A stretch of DNA of 64,000 nt from Deltaproteobacteria bacterium UBA5205 (GTDB lineage Bacteria; Desulfobacterota; Syntrophorhabdia; Syntrophorhabdales; Syntrophorhabdaceae), in NCBI GenBank assembly GCA_002412715.1, contig DHVP01000042.1:1-64000 (forward strand), given 5' to 3'. This document shows positions 1 through 9,600 of the stretch, one piece after another; the stretch's first letter is position 1; the number at the start of each line of letters is the position of its first letter. The position numbers and the translations under genes were made by a program. The notes under the pieces are model-generated. The model was given only the letters and a program-made list of their open reading frames with translations. It was not told the DNA's origin and searched no databases.

Positions 1-85
1 TTCTGACATACTCTCTTTGTCGGCGAATTCCGCCCTGAGATATACTCGATTCGGCTCATTTTGTTGTAGGAGTTCGCGCAAAAAA

Positions 86-105
86 ATGTAGGAATTGTCC
101 TACAT
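86..105. promoter_or_regulatory. 20-bp palindrome upstream of the UDP-sugar pyrophosphorylase gene
   Basis: ATGTAGGA-attg-TCCTACAT is a perfect 8-bp inverted repeat with a 4-nt spacer, about 95 bp before the start codon at 199. A degenerate half copy (TTGTAGGAG) lies just upstream at about 64-72. The shape fits a dimeric DNA-binding regulator, but the regulator is not known. The rest of 1-198 shows no gene. Confidence 0.5.
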
Positions 106-198
106 TCTGAAATTATTTGTCAGCCGATACTGAAATCCTGTAAGATTTGAGATGACGGTGCGCTTCAACGACAAATCCCGATCGTATGGAAGGAAATA

Positions 199-1581
199 AT
201 GACGGAACCGGAATTCTTTAGGACCCTTGACCGCTTCGACCAGCCTCACATTATGGAACACTATCAATCCCTGTCATCCCACCAGAAGACGGTCTTTCTG
301 GAAGCAAACTCCGGGCTGGACTTTTCCCTGGTCTTCAAGCTCCACAGGGATTTCTGCAAACCCGCCGTTTCCGCGCGCACTCCTTCTGTCATCAGACCAC
401 CCCGCGTCGTTCCCCTTCCAGAAGACGCAGGGGCCAGGGGCGATGCCGCCCGCGCAAGGACAATCGGAGAATCCCTGATTCAGCAGCAAAAAGTTGCCGT
501 TCTCATCGTTGCCGGCGGCCAGGGATCACGGCTGGGTTTCGAGGGACCAAAGGGCACATTCCCTCTCTCACCGGTTAAGGGCAAGACACTCTTTCAGCTT
601 TTCGCCGAACAGGTAAAGGCCCTTTCGGACCGTTTTTCCGCAACAATACCGCTCCTCATTATGACGAGCGACGATAATCATGACGACACGGTGCAGTTCT
701 TCCGGAAAAACGTCTGCTTCGGTCTTCCGCCTCAAGCGGTCCATTTCTTTTCCCAGGGAGTCCTCCCCGCCGTCTCTCCTCAGGGCAAACTGATCCTGCG
801 GGACGAGGTCCACCTCTATACGAGTCCAAACGGCCACGGAGGCTCACTGAAGGCATTATCCGATTCGGGCCTCCTCGCGCAACTGACCGGTGCGGGCTAC
901 GAGGAACTGTTCTATTGTCAGGTGGACAATCCCCTTGTAAGGATCGCCGATCCCGTTTTTCTGGGATACCACCACCTCGCCGATTCAGAGGTATCCACCA
1001 AGGTCGTCAGGCGCAGGAGCGTGGAAGAAAAGGTCGGGGTCTACCTCGAAGTCAACGGGAAGGACGCCGTCATCGAGTATAGTGACCTCGATGAGAGCTA
1101 TATGTCGGCTCTCGATGAAAAGGGAGGGATACTCTATTGGGCGGGAAATACCGCCATCCATCTTTTTTCTCTTTCCTTCATCAAAGACCTCAACAGGGAC
1201 GGATTCGCTTTGCCCCATCATTGCGCGAAGAAGTCAGCCTATGTGGTTTCCTCCGACTGGGAACCGGCGAGTATCGACGTTTGGAAATTCGAAACCTTCG
1301 TCTTTGACGCCATACCCCTCGCGAAGAAGGCCTGCTGCATGGAGGTCGCCCGCCAGGAGGAATTCGCGCCCGTCAAAAATAAGGAAGGCGCCGATTCGCC
1401 CGAGACCGCACGGCGTGCTCTTGTCGATTTGCACCGAAGCTGGCTTCAAAAGGCAGGCGCCGAAGTGCCCGAGGATTCGCTGGTGGAGATCAGCCCCCTG
1501 GTCGCCCTGGGCCCCGAAGATCTCGCAGCAAAGCTCCATAAAACAAAGATAACTCCCGCCGCGGAAATGTATATTGAGTGA
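199..1581 (+). CDS. UDPGP-family UTP--hexose-1-phosphate uridylyltransferase (UDP-sugar pyrophosphorylase)
   Basis: A 460-aa cytoplasmic nucleotidyltransferase that should make a UDP-sugar (UDP-GlcNAc or UDP-glucose) from UTP and the sugar 1-phosphate. The signature GGQGSRLGFEGPKG lies at about residues 106-119, and a later block YCQVDNPLVRIADP matches the UDPGP fold. This is the eukaryotic-like UAP/UGP family rather than bacterial GlmU or GalU. An N-terminal helical extension of about 85 residues precedes the catalytic core, as in UAP1 relatives. GAAGGA lies just before the ATG. The gene stands alone, convergent with the response regulator that follows. The exact sugar cannot be read from sequence. 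Confidence 0.85.
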   Translation: MTEPEFFRTLDRFDQPHIMEHYQSLSSHQKTVFLEANSGLDFSLVFKLHRDFCKPAVSARTPSVIRPPRVVPLPEDAGARGDAARARTIGESLIQQQKVAVLIVAGGQGSRLGFEGPKGTFPLSPVKGKTLFQLFAEQVKALSDRFSATIPLLIMTSDDNHDDTVQFFRKNVCFGLPPQAVHFFSQGVLPAVSPQGKLILRDEVHLYTSPNGHGGSLKALSDSGLLAQLTGAGYEELFYCQVDNPLVRIADPVFLGYHHLADSEVSTKVVRRRSVEEKVGVYLEVNGKDAVIEYSDLDESYMSALDEKGGILYWAGNTAIHLFSLSFIKDLNRDGFALPHHCAKKSAYVVSSDWEPASIDVWKFETFVFDAIPLAKKACCMEVARQEEFAPVKNKEGADSPETARRALVDLHRSWLQKAGAEVPEDSLVEISPLVALGPEDLAAKLHKTKITPAAEMYIE

Positions 1582-1583
1582 GA

Positions 1584-1603
1584 CGGGTAATGGGTAATGG
1601 GAG
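1584..1603. repeat. TNATRGG heptad repeat (2 units)
   Basis: Two tandem TAATGGG units directly follow the stop codon at 1581. The same degenerate heptad recurs at 56,835, 56,943 and 63,157, always at gene 3' ends. Confidence 0.45.
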
Positions 1604-1623
1604 GGCTCATCCCTGGTCCCTGA

Positions 1624-2256
1624 TTAGTTTCCCAGTCCATTTTCTATGCTGTATCTGATCAACTCCGAATTGTTCTTGAAATTCATCTTCCTGAGGATTC
1701 TCGTCCGATAGGTGCTGACGGTCTTGATACTGAGAAAAAGTTCTTCCGATATCTGCTTGATGGAATGCCCCGAGGCGATCATCACCATGACCCTGAACTC
1801 CCTCTCCGACAGGGTGCTGTGGAGTGGAACGTCGGTCGGTCTTTCAATGACACCGGCCAGTTTTTCTGCAAGAGAATTGGTGATGTATTTTCTTCCCTGG
1901 GATATCCTGCGTATCGCCATGACAAGTTCGTCGGGTGCGCTTTCCTTAGTCAGGTAGCCTGACGCACCTGCCTTGAGCACCCTCATGGCATAATGTTCCT
2001 CGGGATGGACGCTCAGGACCAGGACATTCGCATCGGGTTTTTGCTGCTTAAGCTCCTGGAGGACATCGAGACCGCCCTTAAGGGGCATCGAAATATCCAA
2101 AATGATGATATCGAAGGACCCCGCAAGGGCCTTCTTCAGGGCTTCCTGTCCATCGCTGGCTTCATCAACTACGACCATATCGGGAACATCCGAGACAATT
2201 TGTTTTAGCCCCTCCCGGACAATAAAATGGTCATCGGCAATCAATATCCTGATCAT
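1624..2256 (-). CDS. NarL/FixJ-family response regulator
   Basis: A 210-aa two-component regulator. It has an N-terminal receiver domain with acidic pocket D8/D9 and phospho-acceptor D54 (in LDISMP), then a C-terminal LuxR-type helix-turn-helix at about residues 145-205 (LSEREFRVMVMIASG, then KTVSTYRTRILRKM). Its start overlaps the stop of the sensor kinase by the ATGA arrangement, so the two are translationally coupled and are a cognate pair. It is expected to bind DNA as a dimer when phosphorylated. Targets are unknown; the palindrome at 86-105 is a candidate site but only by proximity. Confidence 0.93.
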   Translation of the reverse strand: MIRILIADDHFIVREGLKQIVSDVPDMVVVDEASDGQEALKKALAGSFDIIILDISMPLKGGLDVLQELKQQKPDANVLVLSVHPEEHYAMRVLKAGASGYLTKESAPDELVMAIRRISQGRKYITNSLAEKLAGVIERPTDVPLHSTLSEREFRVMVMIASGHSIKQISEELFLSIKTVSTYRTRILRKMNFKNNSELIRYSIENGLGN

Positions 2257-3401
2257 GGCCGCCCCCCGTTGGTCTGATAGGGGATTTCAACCCTTACACC
2301 GGTCCCCTTACCGGGGACCCCGTTGATGAGAAACCGGCCTCCTATGAACAATGCCCTCTCGCGCATCCCAAGGATGCCGAAAGACCTCTTGTCCGCTATT
2401 TCCTTATCCGATACGCCTCGTCCGTTGTCCCTCATTTCCATGGCGATGACGTCCTGGTGCCGCTCAAGCGACACTTCGAGCTTCGTCGCCCCGGCATGGC
2501 GTATCACGTTGGTGGTTACTTCCTGGAAAATACGATACAGCGCTATGCTACGCTTCCTGTCAAGATCCACCGCAGGGTCCAATTTTACCTCTGTGGCAAT
2601 CCCCGTCTGGCTTTGGAAGGACTGGGCCGCGTGTTCAATGGCCGGTATGAGCCCGAAATCCTCGAGAATGACGGGGCGCAGCTCTGACGATACCTTCTGA
2701 ACCGTTTTGACCGCCTGTTTCACCAGGGAAATAACCGCCGTGATCTTGCCAAGGACAGCCTTCTCTTTTTCCGGTATCTTTTTCTTCATCCAGGCCAGGT
2801 CCATATTCATGGTGGTAAGCATCTGACCCAGGACGTCGTGCAGTTCCCTGGCGATGCTCTTCCGTTCGTGCTCGCGCACCTCCTGGATATGGGCAGAGAG
2901 CATGCGAAGGCGCTCATAAGATTCCCGCAGTTCCTTCTCGGCTCGCTTTCGTTCGGTGATATCCCTCCATGTCCCGAAGGTAACCATCGGCGCACGCTCG
3001 GAGATGGCCGTCAGAAATACCTCGACCCAGAATTCCTTGCCGGCCAGGTCCCGATGGACCCACTCGAAGGCGCCGCAGCCGTCACGCAACACCTCTTCCG
3101 ACAAGGCGCGCGTCTTCTCCGTCGACTTTCTCCCGTCAGGCTGAAGGGGGGGTGATATGTCATCGATGGACAGACCAATCAGATCGGTCTTGGCGCCAGC
3201 GCCCATGACCTTCAAAGCCGCGCCATTACAGTCGATGATGGTGTTGCCGCTAAGGATAATGATCGGTTCGAGAGATCTTTCGAAGAGAAGACGGAATTTG
3301 TCTTTTCCGTTTAGTCCGATACTTTCTGTAGTTTGATGAATCACGGACAGGTCCTCGTTGTGTATATCAAAGATGTCGTTCAATGAAAGACCCTGACGCA
3401 A
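2253..3401 (-). CDS. PAS-domain sensor histidine kinase (HisKA_3 type)
   Basis: A 382-aa cytoplasmic sensor kinase with no membrane segment. A PAS domain spans about residues 35-155 and ends in the typical WRDITERKRAEKEL linker. HisKA_3 follows with the phospho-accepting H188 in RELHDVLGQ. HATPase is at about 270-378, with DNGRGVSDK and GILGMRERA. HisKA_3 kinases pair with NarL-type regulators, matching the ATGA-coupled gene downstream. The PAS core (WVHRDLAGKEFWVEV) closely resembles one of the PAS domains of the PAS-LuxR protein encoded upstream on the same strand (WLHRSLEGREFWVDI), so the two may sense related signals. Confidence 0.93.
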   Translation of the reverse strand: MRQGLSLNDIFDIHNEDLSVIHQTTESIGLNGKDKFRLLFERSLEPIIILSGNTIIDCNGAALKVMGAGAKTDLIGLSIDDISPPLQPDGRKSTEKTRALSEEVLRDGCGAFEWVHRDLAGKEFWVEVFLTAISERAPMVTFGTWRDITERKRAEKELRESYERLRMLSAHIQEVREHERKSIARELHDVLGQMLTTMNMDLAWMKKKIPEKEKAVLGKITAVISLVKQAVKTVQKVSSELRPVILEDFGLIPAIEHAAQSFQSQTGIATEVKLDPAVDLDRKRSIALYRIFQEVTTNVIRHAGATKLEVSLERHQDVIAMEMRDNGRGVSDKEIADKRSFGILGMRERALFIGGRFLINGVPGKGTGVRVEIPYQTNGGRP

Positions 3402-3437
3402 AATTAAACGTGTGTGGTCTCAGCGTTGCCACAATCT

Positions 3438-3477
3438 ATTTATCATCACTGCGCACGAATACCTTAATATGATAAAT
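3438..3477. promoter_or_regulatory. 9-bp inverted repeat in the sensor-kinase promoter region
   Basis: ATTTATCAT (3438-3446) and ATGATAAAT (3469-3477) are perfect inverted copies separated by 22 nt. They lie 37-76 bp upstream of the kinase start at 3401, in an A+T-rich stretch where its promoter should be, so this may be an operator. Confidence 0.4.
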
Positions 3478-3506
3478 ACAACCTCGTTGAAATTAAATAA
3501 ATAGAG

Positions 3507-3638
3507 ATAGCGAAGCCCCTGATGCTTAAAAGAAACAGTCGGGGGGGATGACTTTTGTCTCTTTCGTGTTCTTGGAAGCTAACCTTGATGAGTAAACGGC
3601 AGTAGTGTGATGCGCAAGCTTTAAAGGGGCTTCGCTAT
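3507..3638. other. 132-nt element bounded by perfect 14-bp inverted repeats
   Basis: ATAGCGAAGCCCCT (3507-3520) and AGGGGCTTCGCTAT (3625-3638) are exact reverse complements enclosing 104 nt with no reading frame of note. The interior holds a run of seven or more G and a small hairpin (GTC ... GAC near 3538-3553). It could be a structured RNA with a long closing stem, or a miniature inverted-repeat element. I saw no target-site duplication. The rest of the 3402-3770 gap holds no gene that I can support. Confidence 0.45.
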
Positions 3639-3770
3639 GGGAAGTCGCGCATGTGATTACTTTTTGCAGAGTGTCAGTCATCTGATCGTGTAATTATAAC
3701 AGAGTCTTTGGAAAGAACGATATGTAATTTATAGATACGGAATATAGATGCTGTCTATATACTATTGCCT

Positions 3771-5726
3771 CTATCCCATTGATATCAAATATGCTCTAAG
3801 ATTCATCTTCTTTCCGTTGAGATTCAGTTTGCTTCGTATGTTGTTCCGATGGGTATCGACGGTCCCCGTAGACACCTTCATAATCTCCGCGATCTCCTTG
3901 GATGTCTTGCCCGCCTTTATCAGATTGGCAACCTGTATCTCCGTGGGCGTGAAATTCGAATACTTCATGGACATCTTCTTCAGGAAAGGAGAAAGAATGT
4001 CCTTCAGATTCGTTTCCACAATATCGATGTAGGAGGTCTGTCCCGGATCGAGCCTGCCCCTTTTCATCTTGTCAACGTAGGGCAAAACCAGCTCCTTGAT
4101 GTTTGCGATCAGCTTTTCCTCAAGCTCCTTCTTATCGTCGTCGCGATGTTTCAAAAGGACTTTCAGTGCGGTGTTGGCTTCTCCAAGACGGTTCGATTCT
4201 ATTTTTAGCTCCACCTCTCTCTTTTTCAGCGCCTCCTCGGTTATCTTCCGCCGCGTAATGTCCTGGATGATCGCGCAGATATACCCGTCGCCCTCATATT
4301 CCATGTAATTACCGGCGATCTCCACGGGAAACAGCTTGCCCTTGCTTGTCCTGAAGACATCTTCCACGCTTTCGGCGGCACGGCTGTTTGTGCATATGCT
4401 GTTGTGGATCCACATCTCGTCAGGGCTATTCGCATCCAAATCGAACAATTTCTTCTGCCTTAATTCGTCCCTGTTGTAGCCCAGGAGGCGGCAAATCTCA
4501 TCATTTCCATAAATGATCTCCCCGCTTTCCGAGACCCACAGGACACCCACCGCCGCGCGATCGACAGCAAACTGGGTGAACTTCAATGCCGCCCCGGCCT
4601 TCTTGATTTCCGTGACGTCGTTAGCGAGAAAGATTCGGTAATTTCTTCCGGGAAACTGCAGGGCGTGGCCTGTAATCTCCACGTCGACGATAGTACCGTC
4701 CTTCTTCTTGTGCCTCCACGGCACCCTCTCCTGCGAGGGATCGGGTTTTGACAGATGGGCAAGCAAAGACGGGACGTCCTCGTCGGGTTTCAAGTCCTTC
4801 AAGGTCATCCCCAACAATTCCTCCCGTGAATACCCGTAACTCCGGACGGCGAACGTATTGACGTCGACGATTCTCAGGGTGTCGAAATCGTATACGAACG
4901 TGGGGAACGGGATGTTGTCGAACATGTTCCTGTAGCGTTCCTCGCTGTTCTTAAGCTCCTTCTCTGTCTTTTTTCGTTCCGTTACGTCCCGCCAGACGAC
5001 ATACATGAGGGGCGCTTTATCCCCGAACGGGATCGTCGTAATGGAAATGTCTACCCAGAATTCCCTGCCTTCCAGGCTCCGGTGAAGCCATTCAAAACGG
5101 CTGCCCCCATATTTTTTTGCCTCATCTATGATCCTCGCGCCCTTCTTCCGCGAAAGTTCGCCGTCGGGTTGATACTCCGGAGATATCTCCAGGGGATGAT
5201 ACTTCAGCAGTTCTTCCCTGGTCTTGCAGCCCATGATGAGAAGAGCCGCCTCATTGCAGTCGACATAGCTGTCGCCGTCGAATATGAAGATGGGATCGAC
5301 GGACTTTTCATAGAGCAGCCTCAACTTCGTTTCGTTCTCTTCAAGTGCCTGCCTTGCACGAGTCAGCTGGGTAATGTCCTCATAGGCAATAAGAATTTCC
5401 CCGGAGGCGAGCTGGACGGGCATAAAGTGTATGGTCTTGACAGTTGAGTCCTTGCAGGCGACACGGAATACCCAGGGTTTCTTCTCACCTGGTCTGTAGA
5501 GTTCGAAATCCTTGATCCATGTATCGATTACAATCTTGCGGTAATCTTCATCGGGGTATGCCTTCTCGAACCACGCTCTTCCGTCAGGTATGTCCGAAAG
5601 GTCGTAGCCGAACATCTCCCTGAATTTCGGATTGAGATACCGATATTCCCCCCGGGTATTGATAAGGGCCAGGCCCACCGGTATATTCTCCGCAAGAATT
5701 TGAAAAGTCTCGCCTTCCACGAACAT
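3771..5726 (-). CDS. Multi-PAS sensor protein with C-terminal LuxR-type HTH
   Basis: About 651 aa from the ATG at 5726, which has GAGGAG about 10 nt upstream; a GTG at 5747 would add 7 residues. Four or so PAS/PAC units in series (linkers WRDVTERKKTEKEL, NDVTEIKKAG, IQDITRRKITEE) occupy roughly the first 480 residues. A charged coiled-coil segment follows, then a LuxR-family HTH over the last 70 residues (FTPTEIQVANLIKAG, then GTVDTHRNNIRSKL). No histidine kinase or receiver domain is present, so it reads as a one-component sensor-regulator that couples small-molecule or redox sensing directly to DNA binding. It is divergent from the transglycosylase gene. Confidence 0.85.
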   Translation of the reverse strand: MFVEGETFQILAENIPVGLALINTRGEYRYLNPKFREMFGYDLSDIPDGRAWFEKAYPDEDYRKIVIDTWIKDFELYRPGEKKPWVFRVACKDSTVKTIHFMPVQLASGEILIAYEDITQLTRARQALEENETKLRLLYEKSVDPIFIFDGDSYVDCNEAALLIMGCKTREELLKYHPLEISPEYQPDGELSRKKGARIIDEAKKYGGSRFEWLHRSLEGREFWVDISITTIPFGDKAPLMYVVWRDVTERKKTEKELKNSEERYRNMFDNIPFPTFVYDFDTLRIVDVNTFAVRSYGYSREELLGMTLKDLKPDEDVPSLLAHLSKPDPSQERVPWRHKKKDGTIVDVEITGHALQFPGRNYRIFLANDVTEIKKAGAALKFTQFAVDRAAVGVLWVSESGEIIYGNDEICRLLGYNRDELRQKKLFDLDANSPDEMWIHNSICTNSRAAESVEDVFRTSKGKLFPVEIAGNYMEYEGDGYICAIIQDITRRKITEEALKKREVELKIESNRLGEANTALKVLLKHRDDDKKELEEKLIANIKELVLPYVDKMKRGRLDPGQTSYIDIVETNLKDILSPFLKKMSMKYSNFTPTEIQVANLIKAGKTSKEIAEIMKVSTGTVDTHRNNIRSKLNLNGKKMNLRAYLISMG

Positions 5727-6061
5727 ACTTGACCGCTCCTCTCCCACAGACTCCAGACCAGCCGGCCTGCAAGGTGACTCCCAACTTGATTGTGATGGTA
5801 ATGCTGTGTGAACAGTATAAAGTAGTAAGTTTTTGCAGTAAACATATTTTATGATCCTTGTTATGCCCCGGGCAAAATATCGGATCCGAGAGGGCTATCG
5901 TCCCCTCAAAGACCCGCCGCATCACCCCGCCGGCTTTACCTATCAGACATCTTCCGGGCAGCGAGAAAACATCTTATGCCATTGATGTGAAAGATGATTT
6001 CAAAGTTAACATAGCGAAACCACAGGTTGACATCACGGATCAACTATTGTATGAATTAGGC

Positions 6062-6652
6062 ATGATAACCTGGTACCGGGCACGATTCATTGCGTTTCTG
6101 ATCATGGTGATCCTCTGTTTTACAATACCTGTAATGGCGCTGTATTCCGGGCTCCAAAAGCAGCAGCACATCAGAGATCAGATTGCCCTTCATGTCATAA
6201 ATGGAAACGAAGATCTGGACAAGAAAGATGTTCGGGCGATTTCCCATGCGCTTTACGAGGCATCAAAGCAGCATGGCATCGATTACAGGCTTATTCTGGC
6301 GTTGATGAAGGTTGAATCGAATTTCCAGCGTGACGCGGTCTCAGCCATGGGGGCAAGGGGTCTGCTTCAGGTCAAGCCTTCGCTCGCCAGGTTCATGGCC
6401 CGGGATATGGGGATTGAATGGGATGGAAACAGGACCATCGACGATCCGGGGAATAATATCAGGATCGGCATCCGTTTCCTTTCCGAACTTGTATATCGCT
6501 TCCACGACGTCACTGCGGCCCTTCGGGCCTACAACATGGGACCCGGGAAGACCGAGGAACTCCCCCCGGAGAAGATGACCTCCGTAAAGGGTTTCCCCGG
6601 AATGGTCCTGCGGGAATACGACAGGAACATAGAAATTCTCCCCGATCCTTAA
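6062..6652 (+). CDS. Membrane-anchored lytic transglycosylase (SLT domain)
   Basis: About 196 aa from the ATG at 6062. The frame stays open back to a TTG at 5858, but the upstream residues show no domain, so the start is uncertain. One N-terminal membrane segment (about residues 7-30) anchors a periplasmic SLT/lysozyme-like domain. Catalytic Glu is E85 in LMKVESNF; GARGLLQVKPS and the later ALRAYNMGPG motif are typical of this family. It should cleave the MurNAc-GlcNAc bond of peptidoglycan to form 1,6-anhydro ends. The stop is 16 bp before the mfd start, so the two are probably co-transcribed. Confidence 0.85.
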   Translation: MITWYRARFIAFLIMVILCFTIPVMALYSGLQKQQHIRDQIALHVINGNEDLDKKDVRAISHALYEASKQHGIDYRLILALMKVESNFQRDAVSAMGARGLLQVKPSLARFMARDMGIEWDGNRTIDDPGNNIRIGIRFLSELVYRFHDVTAALRAYNMGPGKTEELPPEKMTSVKGFPGMVLREYDRNIEILPDP

Positions 6653-6667
6653 AATAAACGTTATCCG

Positions 6668-9600
6668 GTGTACCCTTCCGTGAATGAACCCATCAATAAA
6701 AGATTTGATCATGCCTATGACGGATGTCTGTATATTACCGGCAGGGCAGGCTCCTTTGTATCGTTCCTTGTCGCCCACACCAGGAAAAAGACACTGGTCC
6801 TGTATGAAGACGAGGATTCCGCCGATCTCCTGCGCGAGGAGATCTCATATTACGGAGACAGGGAAGTGGCGCTTTTCCCTCCTTTTGAGGCCCGCTTCTT
6901 TGAAGAAGAAGACAATCTAAGGCGCAGCGGCTTTTTGTACCGTCTTGCAACGGCCAGCCTGTTTATCGGGCTCTTCCCCGTGTCATCCCTGACGCATCCC
7001 CTTCCCGCCCCGGAAAGCATCTCCGAAGACGTTATGACCATACGCGTGGGCGATATGGTTTTCCCGGAGGACATCCACGACAACCTCGACAGGAAAGGCT
7101 ACGAGCTGGTACCCCTGGTGCGTGAGGGAGGGCAGTATGCAAAACGGGGCAGCATCGTTGACTTTTTTCCCCCCGCCTCGGAAAAACCCGTCAGATGTGA
7201 GTTCATCGGTGACCAGATACTCTCTGTGAGGCATTTCAACCCCCTCTCGCAGAGATCGGAAAAAGAGCTGACTCACTGTGACATAACTTCGATCGTAAAC
7301 AAGGATAACGGCAACTCTGCCACCATCGTGGATTATCTCGATGATTCCGTTACCCTCGTTCATCCGGGCGCCTGGTGCATCGACCACACGCTCGCTGCGG
7401 CAGACCCCTCTATTAAAGCGGGCTGGGCCCGTCTTCTCGGCGGAGCGCCCCAGATAGACCTCTCCGGTGTCGTGGGGTCTTCCGAGGATCAAAAGACCAT
7501 CAAGGCGGTTTCCAATGACGACCTGAGACAGCTCTTCCTCCAGCACAGAACGCAGATCTTTCACATCCTCCGGGAGAAACTGCAGAAGGAATGGTCACAT
7601 TATCCCTACGTGTACCTTTTTGCCAATACACCGCACCAGGCAAAGAGACTCCAGGATATTTTCGAGAATTACGGGTTGGTGCTGCCCATCCTGCCGCGTA
7701 TCTCCTACCGGAAAAAACACAAGGAATGGGGCATCATCCAGGGTCCCATACGAAGGGGGTTCAGGACCGATGATGTCATTGTCCTCACCGAAGATGACAT
7801 AGTGGGCCCGAAGAAAAGGGTCGTAAAGAAGAAGTGGGACAGCCGGGACGAATTCCTTGCATCCTTCAAGGACCTTAACACAGGCGAACGGGTCGTCCAC
7901 GTCGATCACGGCATCGGTGTCTACAGGGGAATCGTTCCCCTTACCGTCAACAAGTTCACAAAGGACTTTCTCCTCATCGAATACCTGGGCGGAGACAAAC
8001 TCTACGTTCCCGTCGATGACCTGCATCTCGTCCAGAAATTCATCGGCGGCGAAAAATTCAAGCCCAAGATCGACCGCCTGGGCTCGAAACTGTGGACAAA
8101 TACCAAGAAAAGGGTGCGCAAACAGATAGAGGACATTGCCGGCGAACTCCTGGAGATCTATGCCGCGCGGCAGATGTCCGAAGGCCACAGCTATCCGCCC
8201 GAAGACGAGCTCTTCAGGGAAATGGAGTCCCGTTTCGAATATGAAGAGACGGAGGGTCAGGTCACTGCGATAAACGACGTCCTGGGAGACCTGAAGAGTA
8301 CGAAGCCGATGGACAGGCTGGTCTGCGGAGACGTAGGCTTCGGCAAGACCGAGGTGGCGTTGAGGGCCGCATTCAAGGCTGTCCTCGACGGGAAACAGGT
8401 GGCAGTGCTGGTGCCGACCACCGTCCTTGCCCAGCAGCACTACAAGACCTTCAGTGACCGCTTCTCCGATTATCCCATCGTCATGGGCACGCTGTCCCGT
8501 TTCAGGACAAAACAGCAGCAATCCGAGACCGTCGGACAACTCGGCAAGGGACAGGTAGACATCATCATCGGGACCCACAGGCTTCTTCAAAAGGACGTCT
8601 CTTTCCGTGATCTGGGACTTGTCATCATTGACGAAGAGCACCGTTTCGGGGTCAAGCACAAGGAACGGCTGAAGACACTCAGAAAAACCGTCGACGTCCT
8701 GACGCTGAGCGCCACCCCCATCCCGAGGACCCTTTACATGGCCACCTCGGGCATCAGGGACTTAAGCGTCATCGACACGCCACCGTTGGACCGCCACGCC
8801 GTCAGGACCACGGTGGTGAAATTCAACGATGCCGTTATATCAAAGGGGATAAGAAACGAGATCGAACGATCGGGCCAGGTCTTCTTCGTCCACAACTTCG
8901 TTCATAACATAGGCGTCGTTTACGACCATCTGAGGAGTATCGTGCCCGAGGCGCGCATTGCCGTCGCTCACGGGCAGATGAGCGGAAGCAAGCTGGAAAA
9001 GATCATGGTGGACTTCATAGAAAGACGCTACGACATCCTCCTATCCACGAATATCATCGAATCAGGCCTCGACATAACGAACGTAAATACGATATTTATC
9101 AACAACGCAAATCGAATGGGCCTGGCCGATCTCTACCAGCTCAGAGGAAGGGTCGGAAGAAGCACCCGGCAGGCCTATGCCTACCTCCTTGTCCCCGATC
9201 AGGAAAACCTGACCAGGGATGCCCGCCTGCGTCTTAAAATCCTGGAAGAGCTCACCGACCTGGGCTCGGGGTTCCAGATCGCAAACTACGACCTTGAGAT
9301 CCGGGGTGCCGGCAACCTCGTGGGCAAGGAGCAATCGGGCAATGTCAATCTCATCGGTTTCGAGCTTTACTGCGACATGCTCGAAGAAACGATGAACAAG
9401 CTCAGAAACAGGGATACCGTTCCCGAGGAAGAGATCAGCACGGAAATAAATATCCCCATAAACGCATTCATCCCCGACGCCTACATCCAGGACCCCACCC
9501 AGAAGCTCCTCATGTACAAGCGCCTCTCCCGTATACGCCAGGAAGACGAATTGAGGGACATCGAGGCGGAACTCAAGGACCGCTATGGCTCCCTGCCCTC

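Noticed and set aside
7595..8659. 354-aa minus-strand frame inside mfd
   Set aside because: Antisense to conserved helicase motifs and matches no known family.
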